64,000 nt of DNA, taken from assembly GCA_036006425.1 (NCBI GenBank), contig DASYPQ010000011.1:166463-230462 (forward strand), read 5' to 3'. Shown one piece after another: positions 43,775-52,884 of this stretch. Source of the DNA: DASYPQ01 sp036006425. GTDB lineage: Bacteria; Planctomycetota; UBA1135; GCA-002686595. How positions within the stretch are numbered: the stretch's first letter is position 1; each line of letters opens with the position of its first letter. Under the pieces are notes generated by a model, which ran no database searches, was not told the origin of the DNA, and worked only from the letters and a program-made list of their open reading frames with translations. Made by a program: the position numbers and the translations under genes.

Positions 43775-44263
43775 TCAGGCGCGCGGATACTTCGTCACGA
43801 CGCTGCGTTGCAGCACCTGGTCGATGTGGTGCTTCATGTGCAGCACGTAGTCGTCGATCAGGAACGCGAGCGTCACGGGGCCGCCGCCGCCGACGCGGCA
43901 CGGTGTCGCGAGCTTCGCCTGCGGGATCGCCGTGATCATCGGCACGAGGATCCGATTGTGCGCGTGCCACGCGTCGACCACTTCGGTCCACGGGATCTCG
44001 CGGTAGCGGTGCACCTCGACCCAGCGCGCCTGCTCGTAGCCGGGGCCTTCGTACACGGGTTCGAGCACCGCGCGGACGAACCGCGCGTGGTTGTTCACGG
44101 CGGAGTCGATCAGGTGGCCGAGCTCCTCGCGCTGCGACCAGCCGTCGCCGGATTTCCGATTCGACTTCGCGGTCGCAGGGCCGTCCGGGATCGCGCGCAG
44201 GGGCACGATCTCGGAGGCGAGCGTCCGCGCGAGGTACGCGGCGAGCTCGCTCGGCGTGTTCAT
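43775..44263 (-). CDS. DinB-family protein
   Basis: A 162-residue four-helix protein of the DinB/YfiT type. The family's metal-binding histidines are in GWSQREELGHLIDSAVNNH and in the C-terminal LIDDYVLHMKHHIDQVL. DinB-fold proteins are metal-dependent thiol (e.g. bacillithiol, mycothiol) transferases or related enzymes. Its ATG overlaps the TGA of the MBL-rhodanese gene (ATGA), so the two are translationally coupled. A role in thiol/persulfide chemistry together with that neighbour is an attractive inference. Confidence 0.88.
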   Translation of the reverse strand: MNTPSELAAYLARTLASEIVPLRAIPDGPATAKSNRKSGDGWSQREELGHLIDSAVNNHARFVRAVLEPVYEGPGYEQARWVEVHRYREIPWTEVVDAWHAHNRILVPMITAIPQAKLATPCRVGGGGPVTLAFLIDDYVLHMKHHIDQVLQRSVVTKYPRA

Positions 44264-45660
44264 GCTCCGCACTCCGTCGGGCGGCCGGCGCCTTGCCAGG
44301 CTTGGATCCCGCCGATCAGGTCCGCGAGGCCGTCGATCCCGGCGCGCTCGATCAGGCTCGCGGCGATCGACGAGCGATAGCCGCTCGCGCAGTGGATCGC
44401 GATCTTCCGGTCGCGCGGGAGGCTGCGCAGCCGGCCCTCGAGCTTGTCGAGCGGGATCAGCAGGCTTCCTTCGATCCGCACTTCGTCCCACTCGCCCGGG
44501 TTGCGCACGTCGAGGACGAGCGGGGGCTCGTGCGCGTCGAGGCGCTCGGCGAGCTTCTCCGGGCTCCAGCGTTCGATGCTCCGGACGAGATCTGGTCTCG
44601 CGCGCACTGCGTCGAATCCGCCCTCGAGGAAGCCGACGACGCCGTCGAATCCGACGCGCGCGAGCCGCGTCGCGGCTTCGCGCTCCTTGCCGCGCGCGGC
44701 GATCAGCACGATCTGCGCGCGCGGATCGAGCAGGGATCCCGCCCACGATGCGAACCGGCCGCCGAGCCCGATGTTCACGCTGCCGGCGAGGTGCTCGGGC
44801 TCGAACTCGGCCGGATCGCGGACGTCGAGGACGATCGCGCCGCTCTTCTGCAGCTCGAGGGCGCGCGCGAGGGTCAGCGGCTCGAGCGCGCGCTCCAGGT
44901 TCTCCGCGAGTGTTCCGTGCTGCCGGCGATTCTCGTTCGCGTCGTGCGAGAAATACGCCGGCGCCGCGGGCAGGTTCGACGTCGCCATCGCCACGAACGC
45001 GGCCTTGCTCATCGGCTGGAGCGCGTAATTGTGCGCGCGCTGCGCTCCGATCGTCGAGACCGTCTCCTTCGAGAGATTCTTGCCGCAGGACGAGCCCGCG
45101 CCGTGCGCCGGGTACACGAGCGTCTCGTCGGGGAGCTTCATGAGCTTCCCGTGCAGCGAGTCGTACATCATGCCGGCGAGCTCGGGCGCCGACATGCCGG
45201 CCGACGCCATCAAGTCCGGCCTGCCGACGTCGCCGATGAACAGCGTGTCGCCGGTGAGCACGGCGTGCGGCGCCTTCGCGTCGTGCGCGAGATCGTAGAC
45301 AAGGATCGAGACGCCTTCGGGAGTGTGGCCGGGCGTCTCGAGGAACTGCAGGCGCACCTTGCCGAACGACAAACTCTCCCCGTCGCGCATCCGCTCGAAA
45401 TCGAAATCCGCCTCGGCGCGCGCGCCGAGATGGATCGCGGCGCCTGTACGCGCGTGCAGCTCGACGTGTCCGGCGACGAAATCGGCGTGGAAGTGCGTGA
45501 GGAAGACGTGGCGGATGACGAGGCCGCGCGCCTCCGCATCGGCGAGGTACTGGTCGACGTCGCGCTGCGGATCGACGATCGCCGCGGTCTTCGTCTCCTC
45601 GTCCGCGATCAGATACGACGCGTGCGAGAGACAGGCGAGGTAGTACTGCTTGAAGATCAC
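44260..45660 (-). CDS. MBL-fold persulfide-dioxygenase-like hydrolase with two rhodanese domains
   Basis: A 466-residue cytoplasmic protein. The metallo-beta-lactamase domain (about 1-250) has THFHADFVAGH (His56, His58, Asp60, His65) with Phe61 where HxHxDH enzymes have His, as seen in the persulfide dioxygenase/MBL-rhodanese family. Other metal ligands are in TPGHTPEG, TGDTLFIGDVGR and PAHGAG. Two rhodanese domains follow: the first (about 270-360, VLDVRDPAEFEPEHL) lacks its active Cys (LIAARGKEREAA); the second (about 370-455) keeps it in IHCASGYRS. It likely handles glutathione or protein persulfides. The coupled DinB gene fits this thiol theme. Confidence 0.9.
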   Translation of the reverse strand: MIFKQYYLACLSHASYLIADEETKTAAIVDPQRDVDQYLADAEARGLVIRHVFLTHFHADFVAGHVELHARTGAAIHLGARAEADFDFERMRDGESLSFGKVRLQFLETPGHTPEGVSILVYDLAHDAKAPHAVLTGDTLFIGDVGRPDLMASAGMSAPELAGMMYDSLHGKLMKLPDETLVYPAHGAGSSCGKNLSKETVSTIGAQRAHNYALQPMSKAAFVAMATSNLPAAPAYFSHDANENRRQHGTLAENLERALEPLTLARALELQKSGAIVLDVRDPAEFEPEHLAGSVNIGLGGRFASWAGSLLDPRAQIVLIAARGKEREAATRLARVGFDGVVGFLEGGFDAVRARPDLVRSIERWSPEKLAERLDAHEPPLVLDVRNPGEWDEVRIEGSLLIPLDKLEGRLRSLPRDRKIAIHCASGYRSSIAASLIERAGIDGLADLIGGIQAWQGAGRPTECGA

Positions 45661-45715
45661 GGGATGGCGGATCGTGCCGTCGCCGCCCTGAAAAGCAAGG
45701 GCGGACGCGGCGTGC

Positions 45716-45721
45716 TAGGCT
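45716..45721 (+). promoter_or_regulatory. Putative -10 box (TAGGCT)
   Basis: TAGGCT lies 30 bases before the GTG at 45752, which has a GGGGAG Shine-Dalgarno. It lies in the 91-base gap between the divergent MBL gene and the SGNH hydrolase gene. Confidence 0.35.
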
Positions 45722-45741
45722 TTTCGGCCCGAGGCCATCGC

Positions 45742-45769
45742 GGGGAGCATCGTGAAGGAAGCGCGCACG
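45742..45769 (+). repeat. 28-bp repeat spanning a start codon, copy 1
   Basis: Bases 45742-45769 match 47099-47126 with two mismatches. The block starts GGGGA, contains ATCGTGAAGGAAGCGCGCAC, and includes the Shine-Dalgarno, GTG start and first codons (MKEART) of the SGNH hydrolase gene. Confidence 0.75.
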
Positions 45770-47011
45770 GCTTCGGGATCCGAACCTGCATCCAGTCGGC
45801 CTTGGTTGCGTCGGTCGATCGCTCTCGGCTCCGGATTGGCGATCGCGGCTGCTCTCGCAGTGGTTTTCGTGCCCAAGCTCCCGGGTCGCGCGTCCGTCGT
45901 GAGGTTCATCCGGCACCTGTCGTCGCCCGACTCGCTGTACGCGGACCGAGCGAAGTACGCGGTCGCGTGGAACCCGGCGACGGCCCCGCCCGGTCATCGT
46001 CACTTGCCGCGCTTCCCGATCCCGGAGTCCGTGAGTCGGCAGCTGTTCCCGGTGAACGAGACGTCGCCGTGGGATGCGCTCACCTACGTCAAGCGTCTCC
46101 CGAACGTGGACACCTCCTTCAAGTTCGCGGAGCATCCCGGCGGCGGCTTCCGCGTCCGAACGAATTCGCTCGGGATGCGCGAGAACGCGGAGCCGATGTC
46201 GGCTCGGCCCGACTTGAGGATCCTCGTGACGGGCGACTCGCACACCGAAGGAGTGTGCAACAACGTGGAGTCGTTCCCGCACGTCCTTCGAAGCGAGCTC
46301 TCGAAGGCGCATCCGGAGAAGAGCATCGAGGTTCTGAACGCGGCGAAGGGCTCGTTTTCCTTCTACAACTATCTCGGGACCCTCGAGAAGTTCCTCTACC
46401 TCGAGCCCGACGTGTTCGTGGTCGCAGTCTACGGACCCAACGATTTCCTGGACGTCGTCGCGCCCTATCACTACTTCGAAGGCACGCGGCGCAAGCTCGG
46501 TTCCGCTTCGTACACCGACGTCGTCGAGAAGATGCTCGAGATGAATCCCGCGTGGCTCGCGCAGGACGGGCTCTCCCTCAAGTTCTTCCAGCACTACCCG
46601 GAAGAGATTCGAGTCGCCGTGCAAGGAGCGAAGGTCGCGGTGCTCGACATCGAGGAACTCTGCGCGGCGCACGGGATCCAGCTCGTGTTCGTGTACATCC
46701 CCGGGATGTTCGACATCGACTGCAAGAAAGCAGTGCGTGATCCGGGCCTCGTCGCATTGAGCCGAACTCTCTATCAGGCCCTCGAGCTCGGCACCGAAGA
46801 CATCGATGTGCACGAGAAAATGGGCGTCGAATTGATGACGTTCTTGACAGAGCGCGGCATCCCCTGCGTCGACGTGCATCGAGTTCTCGCCGGACGTACC
46901 GGCCGCTTCTACTGGCTCGAGGATCACCACCTCGACATCGACGCGCATCGTGCGATCGGGGAGGCCCTCGTGCCCGTCGTCGAAGGCTTGCGGCCGAAGG
47001 GCCTGCGCTGA
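45752..47011 (+). CDS. Membrane-anchored SGNH-hydrolase-like protein
   Basis: A 419-residue protein with one N-terminal membrane anchor (about 24-42, SIALGSGLAIAAALAVVFV) and a periplasmic domain. SGNH/GDSL blocks are visible: ILVTGDSHTEGVCNNVE holds the catalytic Ser; YGPNDFLDVV holds the Asn of block III; the C-terminal WLEDHHLDIDAHRAIGE holds Asp and His. The family includes acetyl-esterases and acetyl-transferase partners acting on exopolysaccharides. Together with the methyltransferase downstream it may modify glycans. Start: GTG with GGGGAG; the first six residues are shared with the next gene. Confidence 0.85.
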   Translation: MKEARTASGSEPASSRPWLRRSIALGSGLAIAAALAVVFVPKLPGRASVVRFIRHLSSPDSLYADRAKYAVAWNPATAPPGHRHLPRFPIPESVSRQLFPVNETSPWDALTYVKRLPNVDTSFKFAEHPGGGFRVRTNSLGMRENAEPMSARPDLRILVTGDSHTEGVCNNVESFPHVLRSELSKAHPEKSIEVLNAAKGSFSFYNYLGTLEKFLYLEPDVFVVAVYGPNDFLDVVAPYHYFEGTRRKLGSASYTDVVEKMLEMNPAWLAQDGLSLKFFQHYPEEIRVAVQGAKVAVLDIEELCAAHGIQLVFVYIPGMFDIDCKKAVRDPGLVALSRTLYQALELGTEDIDVHEKMGVELMTFLTERGIPCVDVHRVLAGRTGRFYWLEDHHLDIDAHRAIGEALVPVVEGLRPKGLR

Positions 47012-47073
47012 TCGAGGCGAAATGCCACGTTGTGCCTTGCTCGAAAGGCGAGAGCGGGGAAGAGACGCCGTGA

Positions 47074-47079
47074 TAGTCT
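47074..47079 (+). promoter_or_regulatory. Putative -10 box (TAGTCT)
   Basis: TAGTCT lies 29 bases before the GTG at 47109 and downstream of the SGNH stop, so the methyltransferase gene may have its own promoter. No clear -35. Confidence 0.3.
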
Positions 47080-47098
47080 CTTGTGACCAGGGCTATCA

Positions 47099-47126
47099 GG
47101 GGAAGATCGTGAAGGAAGCGCGCACG
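47099..47126 (+). repeat. 28-bp repeat spanning a start codon, copy 2
   Basis: Second copy of the block at 45742-45769, with two mismatches in the Shine-Dalgarno region. It again covers the Shine-Dalgarno, GTG start and first codons (MKEART), here of the methyltransferase gene. Confidence 0.75.
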
Positions 47127-48236
47127 TTCGCGGGTTTCGTCGATCACTGGGACGGTCAGGTGCTCGCCGGCTGGGCGATCGACCGCGCCACGCCCGAGGT
47201 CCCGTGCAATGTCGACGTCTACGTCGACGGCCGGTTCGTCCTCAGGACCCTCGCCGACCTCCCGCGCCCGGACCTGATCGAGGTTTCCCCGCGCGACCAG
47301 CGCAAGGGATTCCGCGCGGAGCTGCCGCTGGATGCGCGCAACGGATCACATTTCGAGGCGCGCTTCGGAGGCACGGTCGAGCGGCTCCCCGCGATCACCG
47401 CGCTCGAGTCGCGTCTCTCGCGGCCGCGCATCGATCTCCTGCAGCCCCAGAGCGGCGTCACCAGTCGCTGGGTGCCGGTGCCTCCGATCGAGATGATCAC
47501 TCACATCAGCGGAGAGGCCGGCGACAGGGTTGAACTCCAGGAGAACTACCGGCGCACCGGCTTCCGGGTCGCCGCGGACATCTACAACACGGCGCTCGAT
47601 CTGGCGTCGGACCCGCACCGGAAGGGCTACTCGATCGTCGACCTCGGATGCGGATGCGGTCGCATCGCGACGTATCTCGCGCAGTGGCTCGACGACTCGA
47701 ACTTCCTCGGCGTGGACATCTGGCGCGCGGGGATCGATTGGGCGACGGAGCACATCACGGCGACATACGGGAACTACCGGTTCCACTGCTCGGTGCCCGG
47801 TCAGAAGGGGTACGACGCGAGCGAGCATCGCCAGGTGCCCGTCGAAGCCGCACAGACCGACTATGTGATCTCGACGTCGCTGTTCACGCACTTGGACGTG
47901 CGCGCGTGCAACGGATATCTCCAGGAGATCGGCAGGATCCTGAAGCCCCGCGCGTTCGCCTACCTCACGTTCTTCTTCCTGGACGAAGAGTCGATGCCGG
48001 CCGCGGAGCAGCTCGCGCAGCGATTGAAGATGCCGATGACGAAGGAAGCCAACGCCTGGTTCTACGGCGAGAAGGGCTACATTGACATCTTCCACGACCG
48101 CGAGCGCGTCATCGCCGTCGCGACGCGCGCGGGGCTCCGTCCGGTGCTGCACCGCGACGGGTGCTGGCGCGGGCCGGCGCGATCGAGCACGAACCCGATG
48201 GCGTTCCAGGACCTGCTCGTCTTCCAAAAGGCCTGA
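47109..48236 (+). CDS. Class I SAM methyltransferase with N-terminal beta domain
   Basis: A 375-residue cytoplasmic protein. Residues about 8-85 (FAGFVDHWDGQVLAGWAID..., VDVYVDGRFVLRTLADLPRPDL) form a small beta domain often attached to glycan-related transferases. The methyltransferase core (about 165-330) has motif I VDLGCGCGRIATYL, an acidic residue after FLGVDIW, and TDYVISTSLFTHLD. GTG is chosen because a strong Shine-Dalgarno (AGGGGAAG) precedes it. It may methylate sugars of a surface glycan; the SGNH and GT39-like neighbours fit that, but the substrate is unproven. Confidence 0.85.
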   Translation: MKEARTFAGFVDHWDGQVLAGWAIDRATPEVPCNVDVYVDGRFVLRTLADLPRPDLIEVSPRDQRKGFRAELPLDARNGSHFEARFGGTVERLPAITALESRLSRPRIDLLQPQSGVTSRWVPVPPIEMITHISGEAGDRVELQENYRRTGFRVAADIYNTALDLASDPHRKGYSIVDLGCGCGRIATYLAQWLDDSNFLGVDIWRAGIDWATEHITATYGNYRFHCSVPGQKGYDASEHRQVPVEAAQTDYVISTSLFTHLDVRACNGYLQEIGRILKPRAFAYLTFFFLDEESMPAAEQLAQRLKMPMTKEANAWFYGEKGYIDIFHDRERVIAVATRAGLRPVLHRDGCWRGPARSSTNPMAFQDLLVFQKA

Positions 48237-48245
48237 GCCCCGCGC

Positions 48246-48251
48246 TACGCT
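48246..48251 (+). promoter_or_regulatory. Putative -10 box of a leaderless gene (TACGCT)
   Basis: TACGCT ends six bases before the ATG at 48258, placing the expected transcription start on the A of the start codon. There is no Shine-Dalgarno. Confidence 0.45.
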
Positions 48252-48257
48252 CTGCGC

Positions 48258-49139
48258 ATGGCCGGGCGCGAAGTCGCGACGCGGACGATCCTCGCCGCGT
48301 CTCTCGCCCTGGTCGGTTTCGCCGCCAACTCGATCCTGTGCCGGGCGGCACTCGACCATCGCTCGATCGACGCGTTCTCGTTCACGGCGATCCGCATCGC
48401 GGCGGGCGCGGCCGCGCTCTCCCTCCTCGCGCGCGTCGCCTCGCGCGGCGGACGGATCCGCGGGCAGGGGAGTTTCGGCTCCGCCATCGCGCTGTTCGCG
48501 TACGCCGCCGCGTTCTCCCTCGCGTACCTCCGGCTCCAGGCCGGCGTCGGCGCGCTCGTCCTCTTCGCGTGCGTGCAGGCGACGATGATCGTCGCGGGTG
48601 TCCGCGGCGGCGAGCGACCGACGGTTCTCGCCTGGGTGGGGCTCGCACTCGCGATGTACGGGCTCGCGCGGATGAAGCTCCCGGGCGCGAACGCACCCGA
48701 CGGAGTCGGTCTCGCGTTCATGGCGGTCGCGGGCATCGCCTGGGGCGTCTACTCGCTGCGCGGCCGCACGAGCCGCGCGCCGCTCCTCGGGACCGCCGAC
48801 AACTTCCTGCTCGCGACGCCGCTCGCTCTCGCGCTGCTCGGCGTGGGCGCGGCGAGGTCCGCGCTGCACGCGGACACGCGCGGCGTCTGCATCGCGCTCG
48901 CGTCGGGCGCGATCACGTCGGGGGTCTGCTACAGCCTGTGGTACCTGGCACTCCCGCACCTCGGCACCGTGCGGGCGGCGGTGCTGCAGCTCACCGTGCC
49001 GGTGATCGCCGCGACGGGCGGCGTCCTGCTGCTCGGGGAGAAGCTGACGACGCAACTCTTGCTGTCGGGTGCACTCATCCTGTGCGGCGTGGGGTGCACG
49101 GTCCTCGCGAAGAGCCGCGCCGTGTTCAGTGCACGTTGA
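48258..49139 (+). CDS. EamA-family (drug/metabolite) transporter
   Basis: A 293-residue inner-membrane protein with about ten helices in two EamA repeats (first about 5-130, second about 150-285). Hallmarks are the GFAANSILCRAALDH start and the second-repeat VCYSLWYLALPHLGTVRAAVLQLTVPVIAATGGVLLLGE in segments. The substrate is unknown; family members export metabolites or amino acids. The gene appears leaderless, with TACGCT just upstream. Confidence 0.9.
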   Translation: MAGREVATRTILAASLALVGFAANSILCRAALDHRSIDAFSFTAIRIAAGAAALSLLARVASRGGRIRGQGSFGSAIALFAYAAAFSLAYLRLQAGVGALVLFACVQATMIVAGVRGGERPTVLAWVGLALAMYGLARMKLPGANAPDGVGLAFMAVAGIAWGVYSLRGRTSRAPLLGTADNFLLATPLALALLGVGAARSALHADTRGVCIALASGAITSGVCYSLWYLALPHLGTVRAAVLQLTVPVIAATGGVLLLGEKLTTQLLLSGALILCGVGCTVLAKSRAVFSAR

Positions 49140-49166
49140 GCGCCCCTCGCGGCCGGTTCCATTCGC

Positions 49167-49172
49167 TACACT
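49167..49172 (+). promoter_or_regulatory. Putative -10 box (TACACT)
   Basis: TACACT lies 41 bases before the ATG at 49214, which has a GGAG Shine-Dalgarno at 49204-49207. No clear -35. Confidence 0.3.
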
Positions 49173-49213
49173 GCTCCGGCACGAGACTCCCCCGTCCCTC
49201 ACTGGAGATCCCC

Positions 49214-50278
49214 ATGTTCGCACGCACCGTCCTCGCAACCGCCGCCGTCGTGCTCACGACCGGCGCCGCGTTCTCGCAGAAACCGGCCGACGCCGCCGCG
49301 AAGAAGCCCTCGCTCGTCGCCGGCTCTCCCGCTCCGGCGCTCGTCATCGACAAGTGGGTCAAGGGCTCGCCCGTCCCGAGCTTCGAGAAGGGCAAGGTCT
49401 ACGTCGTCGAGTTCTGGGCGACGTGGTGCGGGCCGTGCATCGCGGGCATGCCGCACCTCTCCGCGCTGCAGCGCAAGTACAAGGACAAGGGCGTCACGTT
49501 CATCGGCGTGAGCGCGAAGGACAAGAACAACAGCCTCGCGGCGGTCGAGGCGATGGTAAAGAACAAGGGCGACGGCATGGACTACACCGTCGCGTGGGAT
49601 CCCGAGCGCACGACCTTCGACGCCTACATGAAGGCGGCCGGCCAGAACGGGATCCCGTGCTCGTTCGTCGTCGACGGCACCGGCAAGATCGTCTACATCG
49701 GCCACCCGATGTTCCTCGACATGCCGATGGAGCAGATCGTCGCCGGGACCTGGGACATCCAGAAGGGCGGCGCCGCGGTCGCGGAAGCCCAAGCGAAGAC
49801 GTCCGAGATCTACAAGGCGCTCTCGACGGATCCGAAGGCAGCGATCGCGCTGATCGGCGAGTTCGAATCGAAGTATCCCGCGTTCGGTGATCTGTTCGGA
49901 ACGCTCAAGTTCGACGCGCTCATGGCGACCGGCGACTTCCCCGCGGCCTACGCCGCCGGCAAGAAGCTCGTCGACGACGCGATCGCGCACAAGGATGCGT
50001 CGGCGCTGAACCAGATCGCATGGAAGATCGTCGATCCCGACGCCAAGTGGGAGAAGGTCGATCTCGACCTCGCGATGCGCGCCGCGGAACAGGGCGTCGC
50101 GATCACGAACGAGAAGGACGGAGCGGTCCTCGACACGCTCGCGCGCGTGTGGTTCCTCAAGGGCGACATCAAGAAAGCGATCGAATGCGAGACCAAGGCC
50201 GTCGCCGAATCCACGGGCGAGATGAAGGCGTCCCTCGAGAAGACGTTGGCCGAGTACAAGGCGAAGAGTCCGCAGTAG
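49214..50278 (+). CDS. TlpA-like exported thioredoxin with helical C-terminal domain
   Basis: A 354-residue exported protein (leader ending GAAFSQ). The thioredoxin domain (about 35-195) has the active site EFWATWCGPCIAGMPHL (Cys72, Cys75), IGVSAKD and the cis-Pro region NGIPCSFVVDGTGKIVYIGHP. The C-terminal ~150 residues are helical repeats resembling TPR or HEAT (TLKFDALMATGDFPAAYAAG, AVLDTLARVWFLKGDIKKAIE). Periplasmic thiol reduction is expected. The frame is open upstream, but the ATG at 49214 with GGAG and a leader is preferred. Confidence 0.92.
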   Translation: MFARTVLATAAVVLTTGAAFSQKPADAAAKKPSLVAGSPAPALVIDKWVKGSPVPSFEKGKVYVVEFWATWCGPCIAGMPHLSALQRKYKDKGVTFIGVSAKDKNNSLAAVEAMVKNKGDGMDYTVAWDPERTTFDAYMKAAGQNGIPCSFVVDGTGKIVYIGHPMFLDMPMEQIVAGTWDIQKGGAAVAEAQAKTSEIYKALSTDPKAAIALIGEFESKYPAFGDLFGTLKFDALMATGDFPAAYAAGKKLVDDAIAHKDASALNQIAWKIVDPDAKWEKVDLDLAMRAAEQGVAITNEKDGAVLDTLARVWFLKGDIKKAIECETKAVAESTGEMKASLEKTLAEYKAKSPQ

Positions 50279-52875
50279 TCGAATCGCCGGCGCGAGGAGG
50301 CGGCACCGCCGCGCTCCTCGCGCTCGCGATCTCCATCGCGTCCGCGGTTCCCGCCGCGGCGCAGCGACCCGCGCCGCAGCTCGACTCGGCCGGGATCCTG
50401 CACGAGATGCACGAGCTCGAAGTGCTCGGCAGCGTGCTCTACGTCGCGGCGCACCCGGACGACGAGAACACGCGGCTGATCGCGTACCTCTCGAACGGGA
50501 AGCAGGTGCGCACGGCCTATCTCAGCCTGACGCGCGGCGACGGCGGGCAGAACCTGATCGGTCCCGAGCTCGGGGACGCGCTCGGCATTCTGCGCACGCA
50601 GGAGCTGCTCGAAGCGCGCCGCATCGACGGCGGCGAGCAGTTCTTCACGCGCGCGGTCGACTTCGGCTACAGCAAGAACCCCGAGGAGACGTTCGCGAAG
50701 TGGGGGCGCGCGGAAGTGCTCGGCGACGTCGTGCGCGTCGTGCGGCGCTTCCGGCCCGACGTGATCATCACGCGCTTCGACACCGACGGCAGTGGCGGAC
50801 ACGGTCACCACACCGCGTCGGCGCTGCTCGCGCGCGAGGCGTTCGACCTCGCCGCGGATCCGAAGGCGTATCCGGAGCAGATCGCCGAGGGACTGCAGCC
50901 CTGGCAGACGAAGCGCCTCTTCTTCAACGCGAGCACGTGGTGGCGCGCGGACCTGGCCGAATTCGTGAAGAAGGAGCCGAGCGGCTGGGTCACCGTCGAC
51001 GTCGGCGGATTCGATCCGCTGCTCGGCATGAGCTACACCGAGCTCGCCGGTCGCAGCCGCAGCCAGCACAAGAGCCAGGGATTCGGCGCCGCCGAGACGC
51101 GCGGCGAATCGACGGAGTACCTGCGCCTCGACAAGGGGGAGAAGCTCTTGACGCCGGACCTGTTCGACGGCGTCGAGCTCGGATGGGCGCGCATCGGGCC
51201 CGGTGGCGATCGCTGTGGCGCGCTCGTGCGCGAACTCGTCGACGGCTACGACCTGCGCGCGCCGGAGAAGAGCCTCCCGCGGCTCTCGGCGCTCGCGCGC
51301 GCGCTCGGCGAGATCGCGGCGACGAACGGCCCGGGGCGGGACTGGGCCGAGCGCCAGGCGGAAGTCGTCCGCCGCTTGATCCTCCAGGTCTGCGGCGCGG
51401 TCGTCGAAGTGACGTCGAACGCGCCGCGCGTCGCCGCCGGCGACACGCTCAAGCTCTCCTTCTCGTCGATGCAGCGGCGCCCGGGCCCGGCGCTCGAGCT
51501 CCTGCAGTTCGATGGCGCAGGTTCGACGCAGGTCGCAGCGGGTGCTGCGCCGGTCGGATCGGGTTCGACGCAGATCGCGATGGGCGGCGCGCTGGCTTGG
51601 AACCATCCGTCGACGAAGGACTTCGACTACGCCGTCGCCGCCACGCAGGCGATCGACCAGCCGTACTGGCTCGCGGCGCCGCACGCGGCGTTGTACCGGA
51701 CCGAAGGCACCGGGTACGCGGGCATCGAGCCCGCGTCGCGCGCGTCGGCGAGCTTCCGCGGGACGCTGCGGCTGCCCGACGGGCTCGAGATCCAGACGGA
51801 ACGGCCGGTGATGCAGAAGTGGGTCGATCGCGTCGCGGGCGAGTGCACGCGCCGCGTCGTCGTCACGCCGGTCGCGTCGATCGAGATCCCCGACGGAGTC
51901 GCGGTTGTCACCGGCGAGCGCGCCGTCGTGTCGGCGGATCTCCAGGCGCTCACCGACGACCTCGGCGGCGCGCTGAGCGCGAGCGTGCCCGACGGCTGGT
52001 CGATCGAGAAGGCGCCGCCGCCGGTCGAGCACCTCCGCCGCGGCGAACGCCGGCAACTCGAGGTCGCGCTGCGGCGATCGCCAGGCGCGCAAGCGGGCCT
52101 GCTCCACTTCTCCTTCGCCGGACCGAAGGGCAGCGCCGACCGCACGCTGCACGTGATCGACTACCCGCACATCCTCCCGCAGACCTGGTACACACCCGCC
52201 GACGTCCGCCTCGTGCCGATGGACGTCGCCGTCAACGTGAGGACCGTCGGCTACATCGACGGCGCCGGCGACGACGTATCGAAGGCGCTGCAGCGCCTCG
52301 GCGTCACCGTGCAACGGATCGATCCCGCCACCGCCCACGCCGCCGACCTCGAGAAGTGCGACGCGATCGTCACCGGGATCCGCGCGTACAACACCGTGCA
52401 GGCGCTCGCGCGCTTCCAACCGGTCCTCCTCGCCTACGTCGAGAACGGCGGCACGCTGCTCGTGCAGTACAACACGAACGGCAACGACCTCGTGCTCGAC
52501 GCGCGCGCTCTCGGCCCCTACCCGTTCATGCTGACGCGCGACCGCGTGACCGTCGAGGAGGCCCCCGCGACGTTGCTCGTCCCCGCCCACCCGCTCCTGA
52601 ACACCCCGAACCACCTCGGCCCCGCCGACTTCGCCGGCTGGGTCCAGGAGCGTGGCCTCTACTTCGCCGGCGAGCTCGACCCGAAGTACACGCCCCTGAT
52701 CGCCTGGAACGACCCCGGCGAAAAGCCGACCACCGGCGCCCTGATCACCTGCGACTTCGGGAAGGGTCGCTACATCTACACGGGAATCAGCCTCTTCCGG
52801 CAACTCCCCGCCGGCGTCCCCGGAGCGTACCGCCTGCTCGCGAACCTGCTCGCGCGTCGGACGACCAAAGAGTAG
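50185..52875 (+). CDS. PIG-L deacetylase-family protein, start codon uncertain
   Basis: About 850-895 residues. The leader TAALLALAISIASAVPAAAQ and the first PIG-L motif AAHPDDENT lie near the start; GHGHHTASALLAREAF holds further zinc ligands. A long C-terminal region (about 400-850) is beta-rich. The family removes acetyl from sugars or related compounds. Between the TlpA stop (50278) and the leader there is no ATG, GTG or TTG in frame; the nearest is ATG at 50185, inside the TlpA gene. A GAGGAGG Shine-Dalgarno at 50294-50300 suggests the natural start is near 50308, so a mutated or unusual start or a sequence error is possible. Confidence 0.8.
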   Translation: MRDQGRRRIHGRDEGVPREDVGRVQGEESAVVESPARGGGTAALLALAISIASAVPAAAQRPAPQLDSAGILHEMHELEVLGSVLYVAAHPDDENTRLIAYLSNGKQVRTAYLSLTRGDGGQNLIGPELGDALGILRTQELLEARRIDGGEQFFTRAVDFGYSKNPEETFAKWGRAEVLGDVVRVVRRFRPDVIITRFDTDGSGGHGHHTASALLAREAFDLAADPKAYPEQIAEGLQPWQTKRLFFNASTWWRADLAEFVKKEPSGWVTVDVGGFDPLLGMSYTELAGRSRSQHKSQGFGAAETRGESTEYLRLDKGEKLLTPDLFDGVELGWARIGPGGDRCGALVRELVDGYDLRAPEKSLPRLSALARALGEIAATNGPGRDWAERQAEVVRRLILQVCGAVVEVTSNAPRVAAGDTLKLSFSSMQRRPGPALELLQFDGAGSTQVAAGAAPVGSGSTQIAMGGALAWNHPSTKDFDYAVAATQAIDQPYWLAAPHAALYRTEGTGYAGIEPASRASASFRGTLRLPDGLEIQTERPVMQKWVDRVAGECTRRVVVTPVASIEIPDGVAVVTGERAVVSADLQALTDDLGGALSASVPDGWSIEKAPPPVEHLRRGERRQLEVALRRSPGAQAGLLHFSFAGPKGSADRTLHVIDYPHILPQTWYTPADVRLVPMDVAVNVRTVGYIDGAGDDVSKALQRLGVTVQRIDPATAHAADLEKCDAIVTGIRAYNTVQALARFQPVLLAYVENGGTLLVQYNTNGNDLVLDARALGPYPFMLTRDRVTVEEAPATLLVPAHPLLNTPNHLGPADFAGWVQERGLYFAGELDPKYTPLIAWNDPGEKPTTGALITCDFGKGRYIYTGISLFRQLPAGVPGAYRLLANLLARRTTKE

Positions 52876-52884
52876 TGAAGGGAG

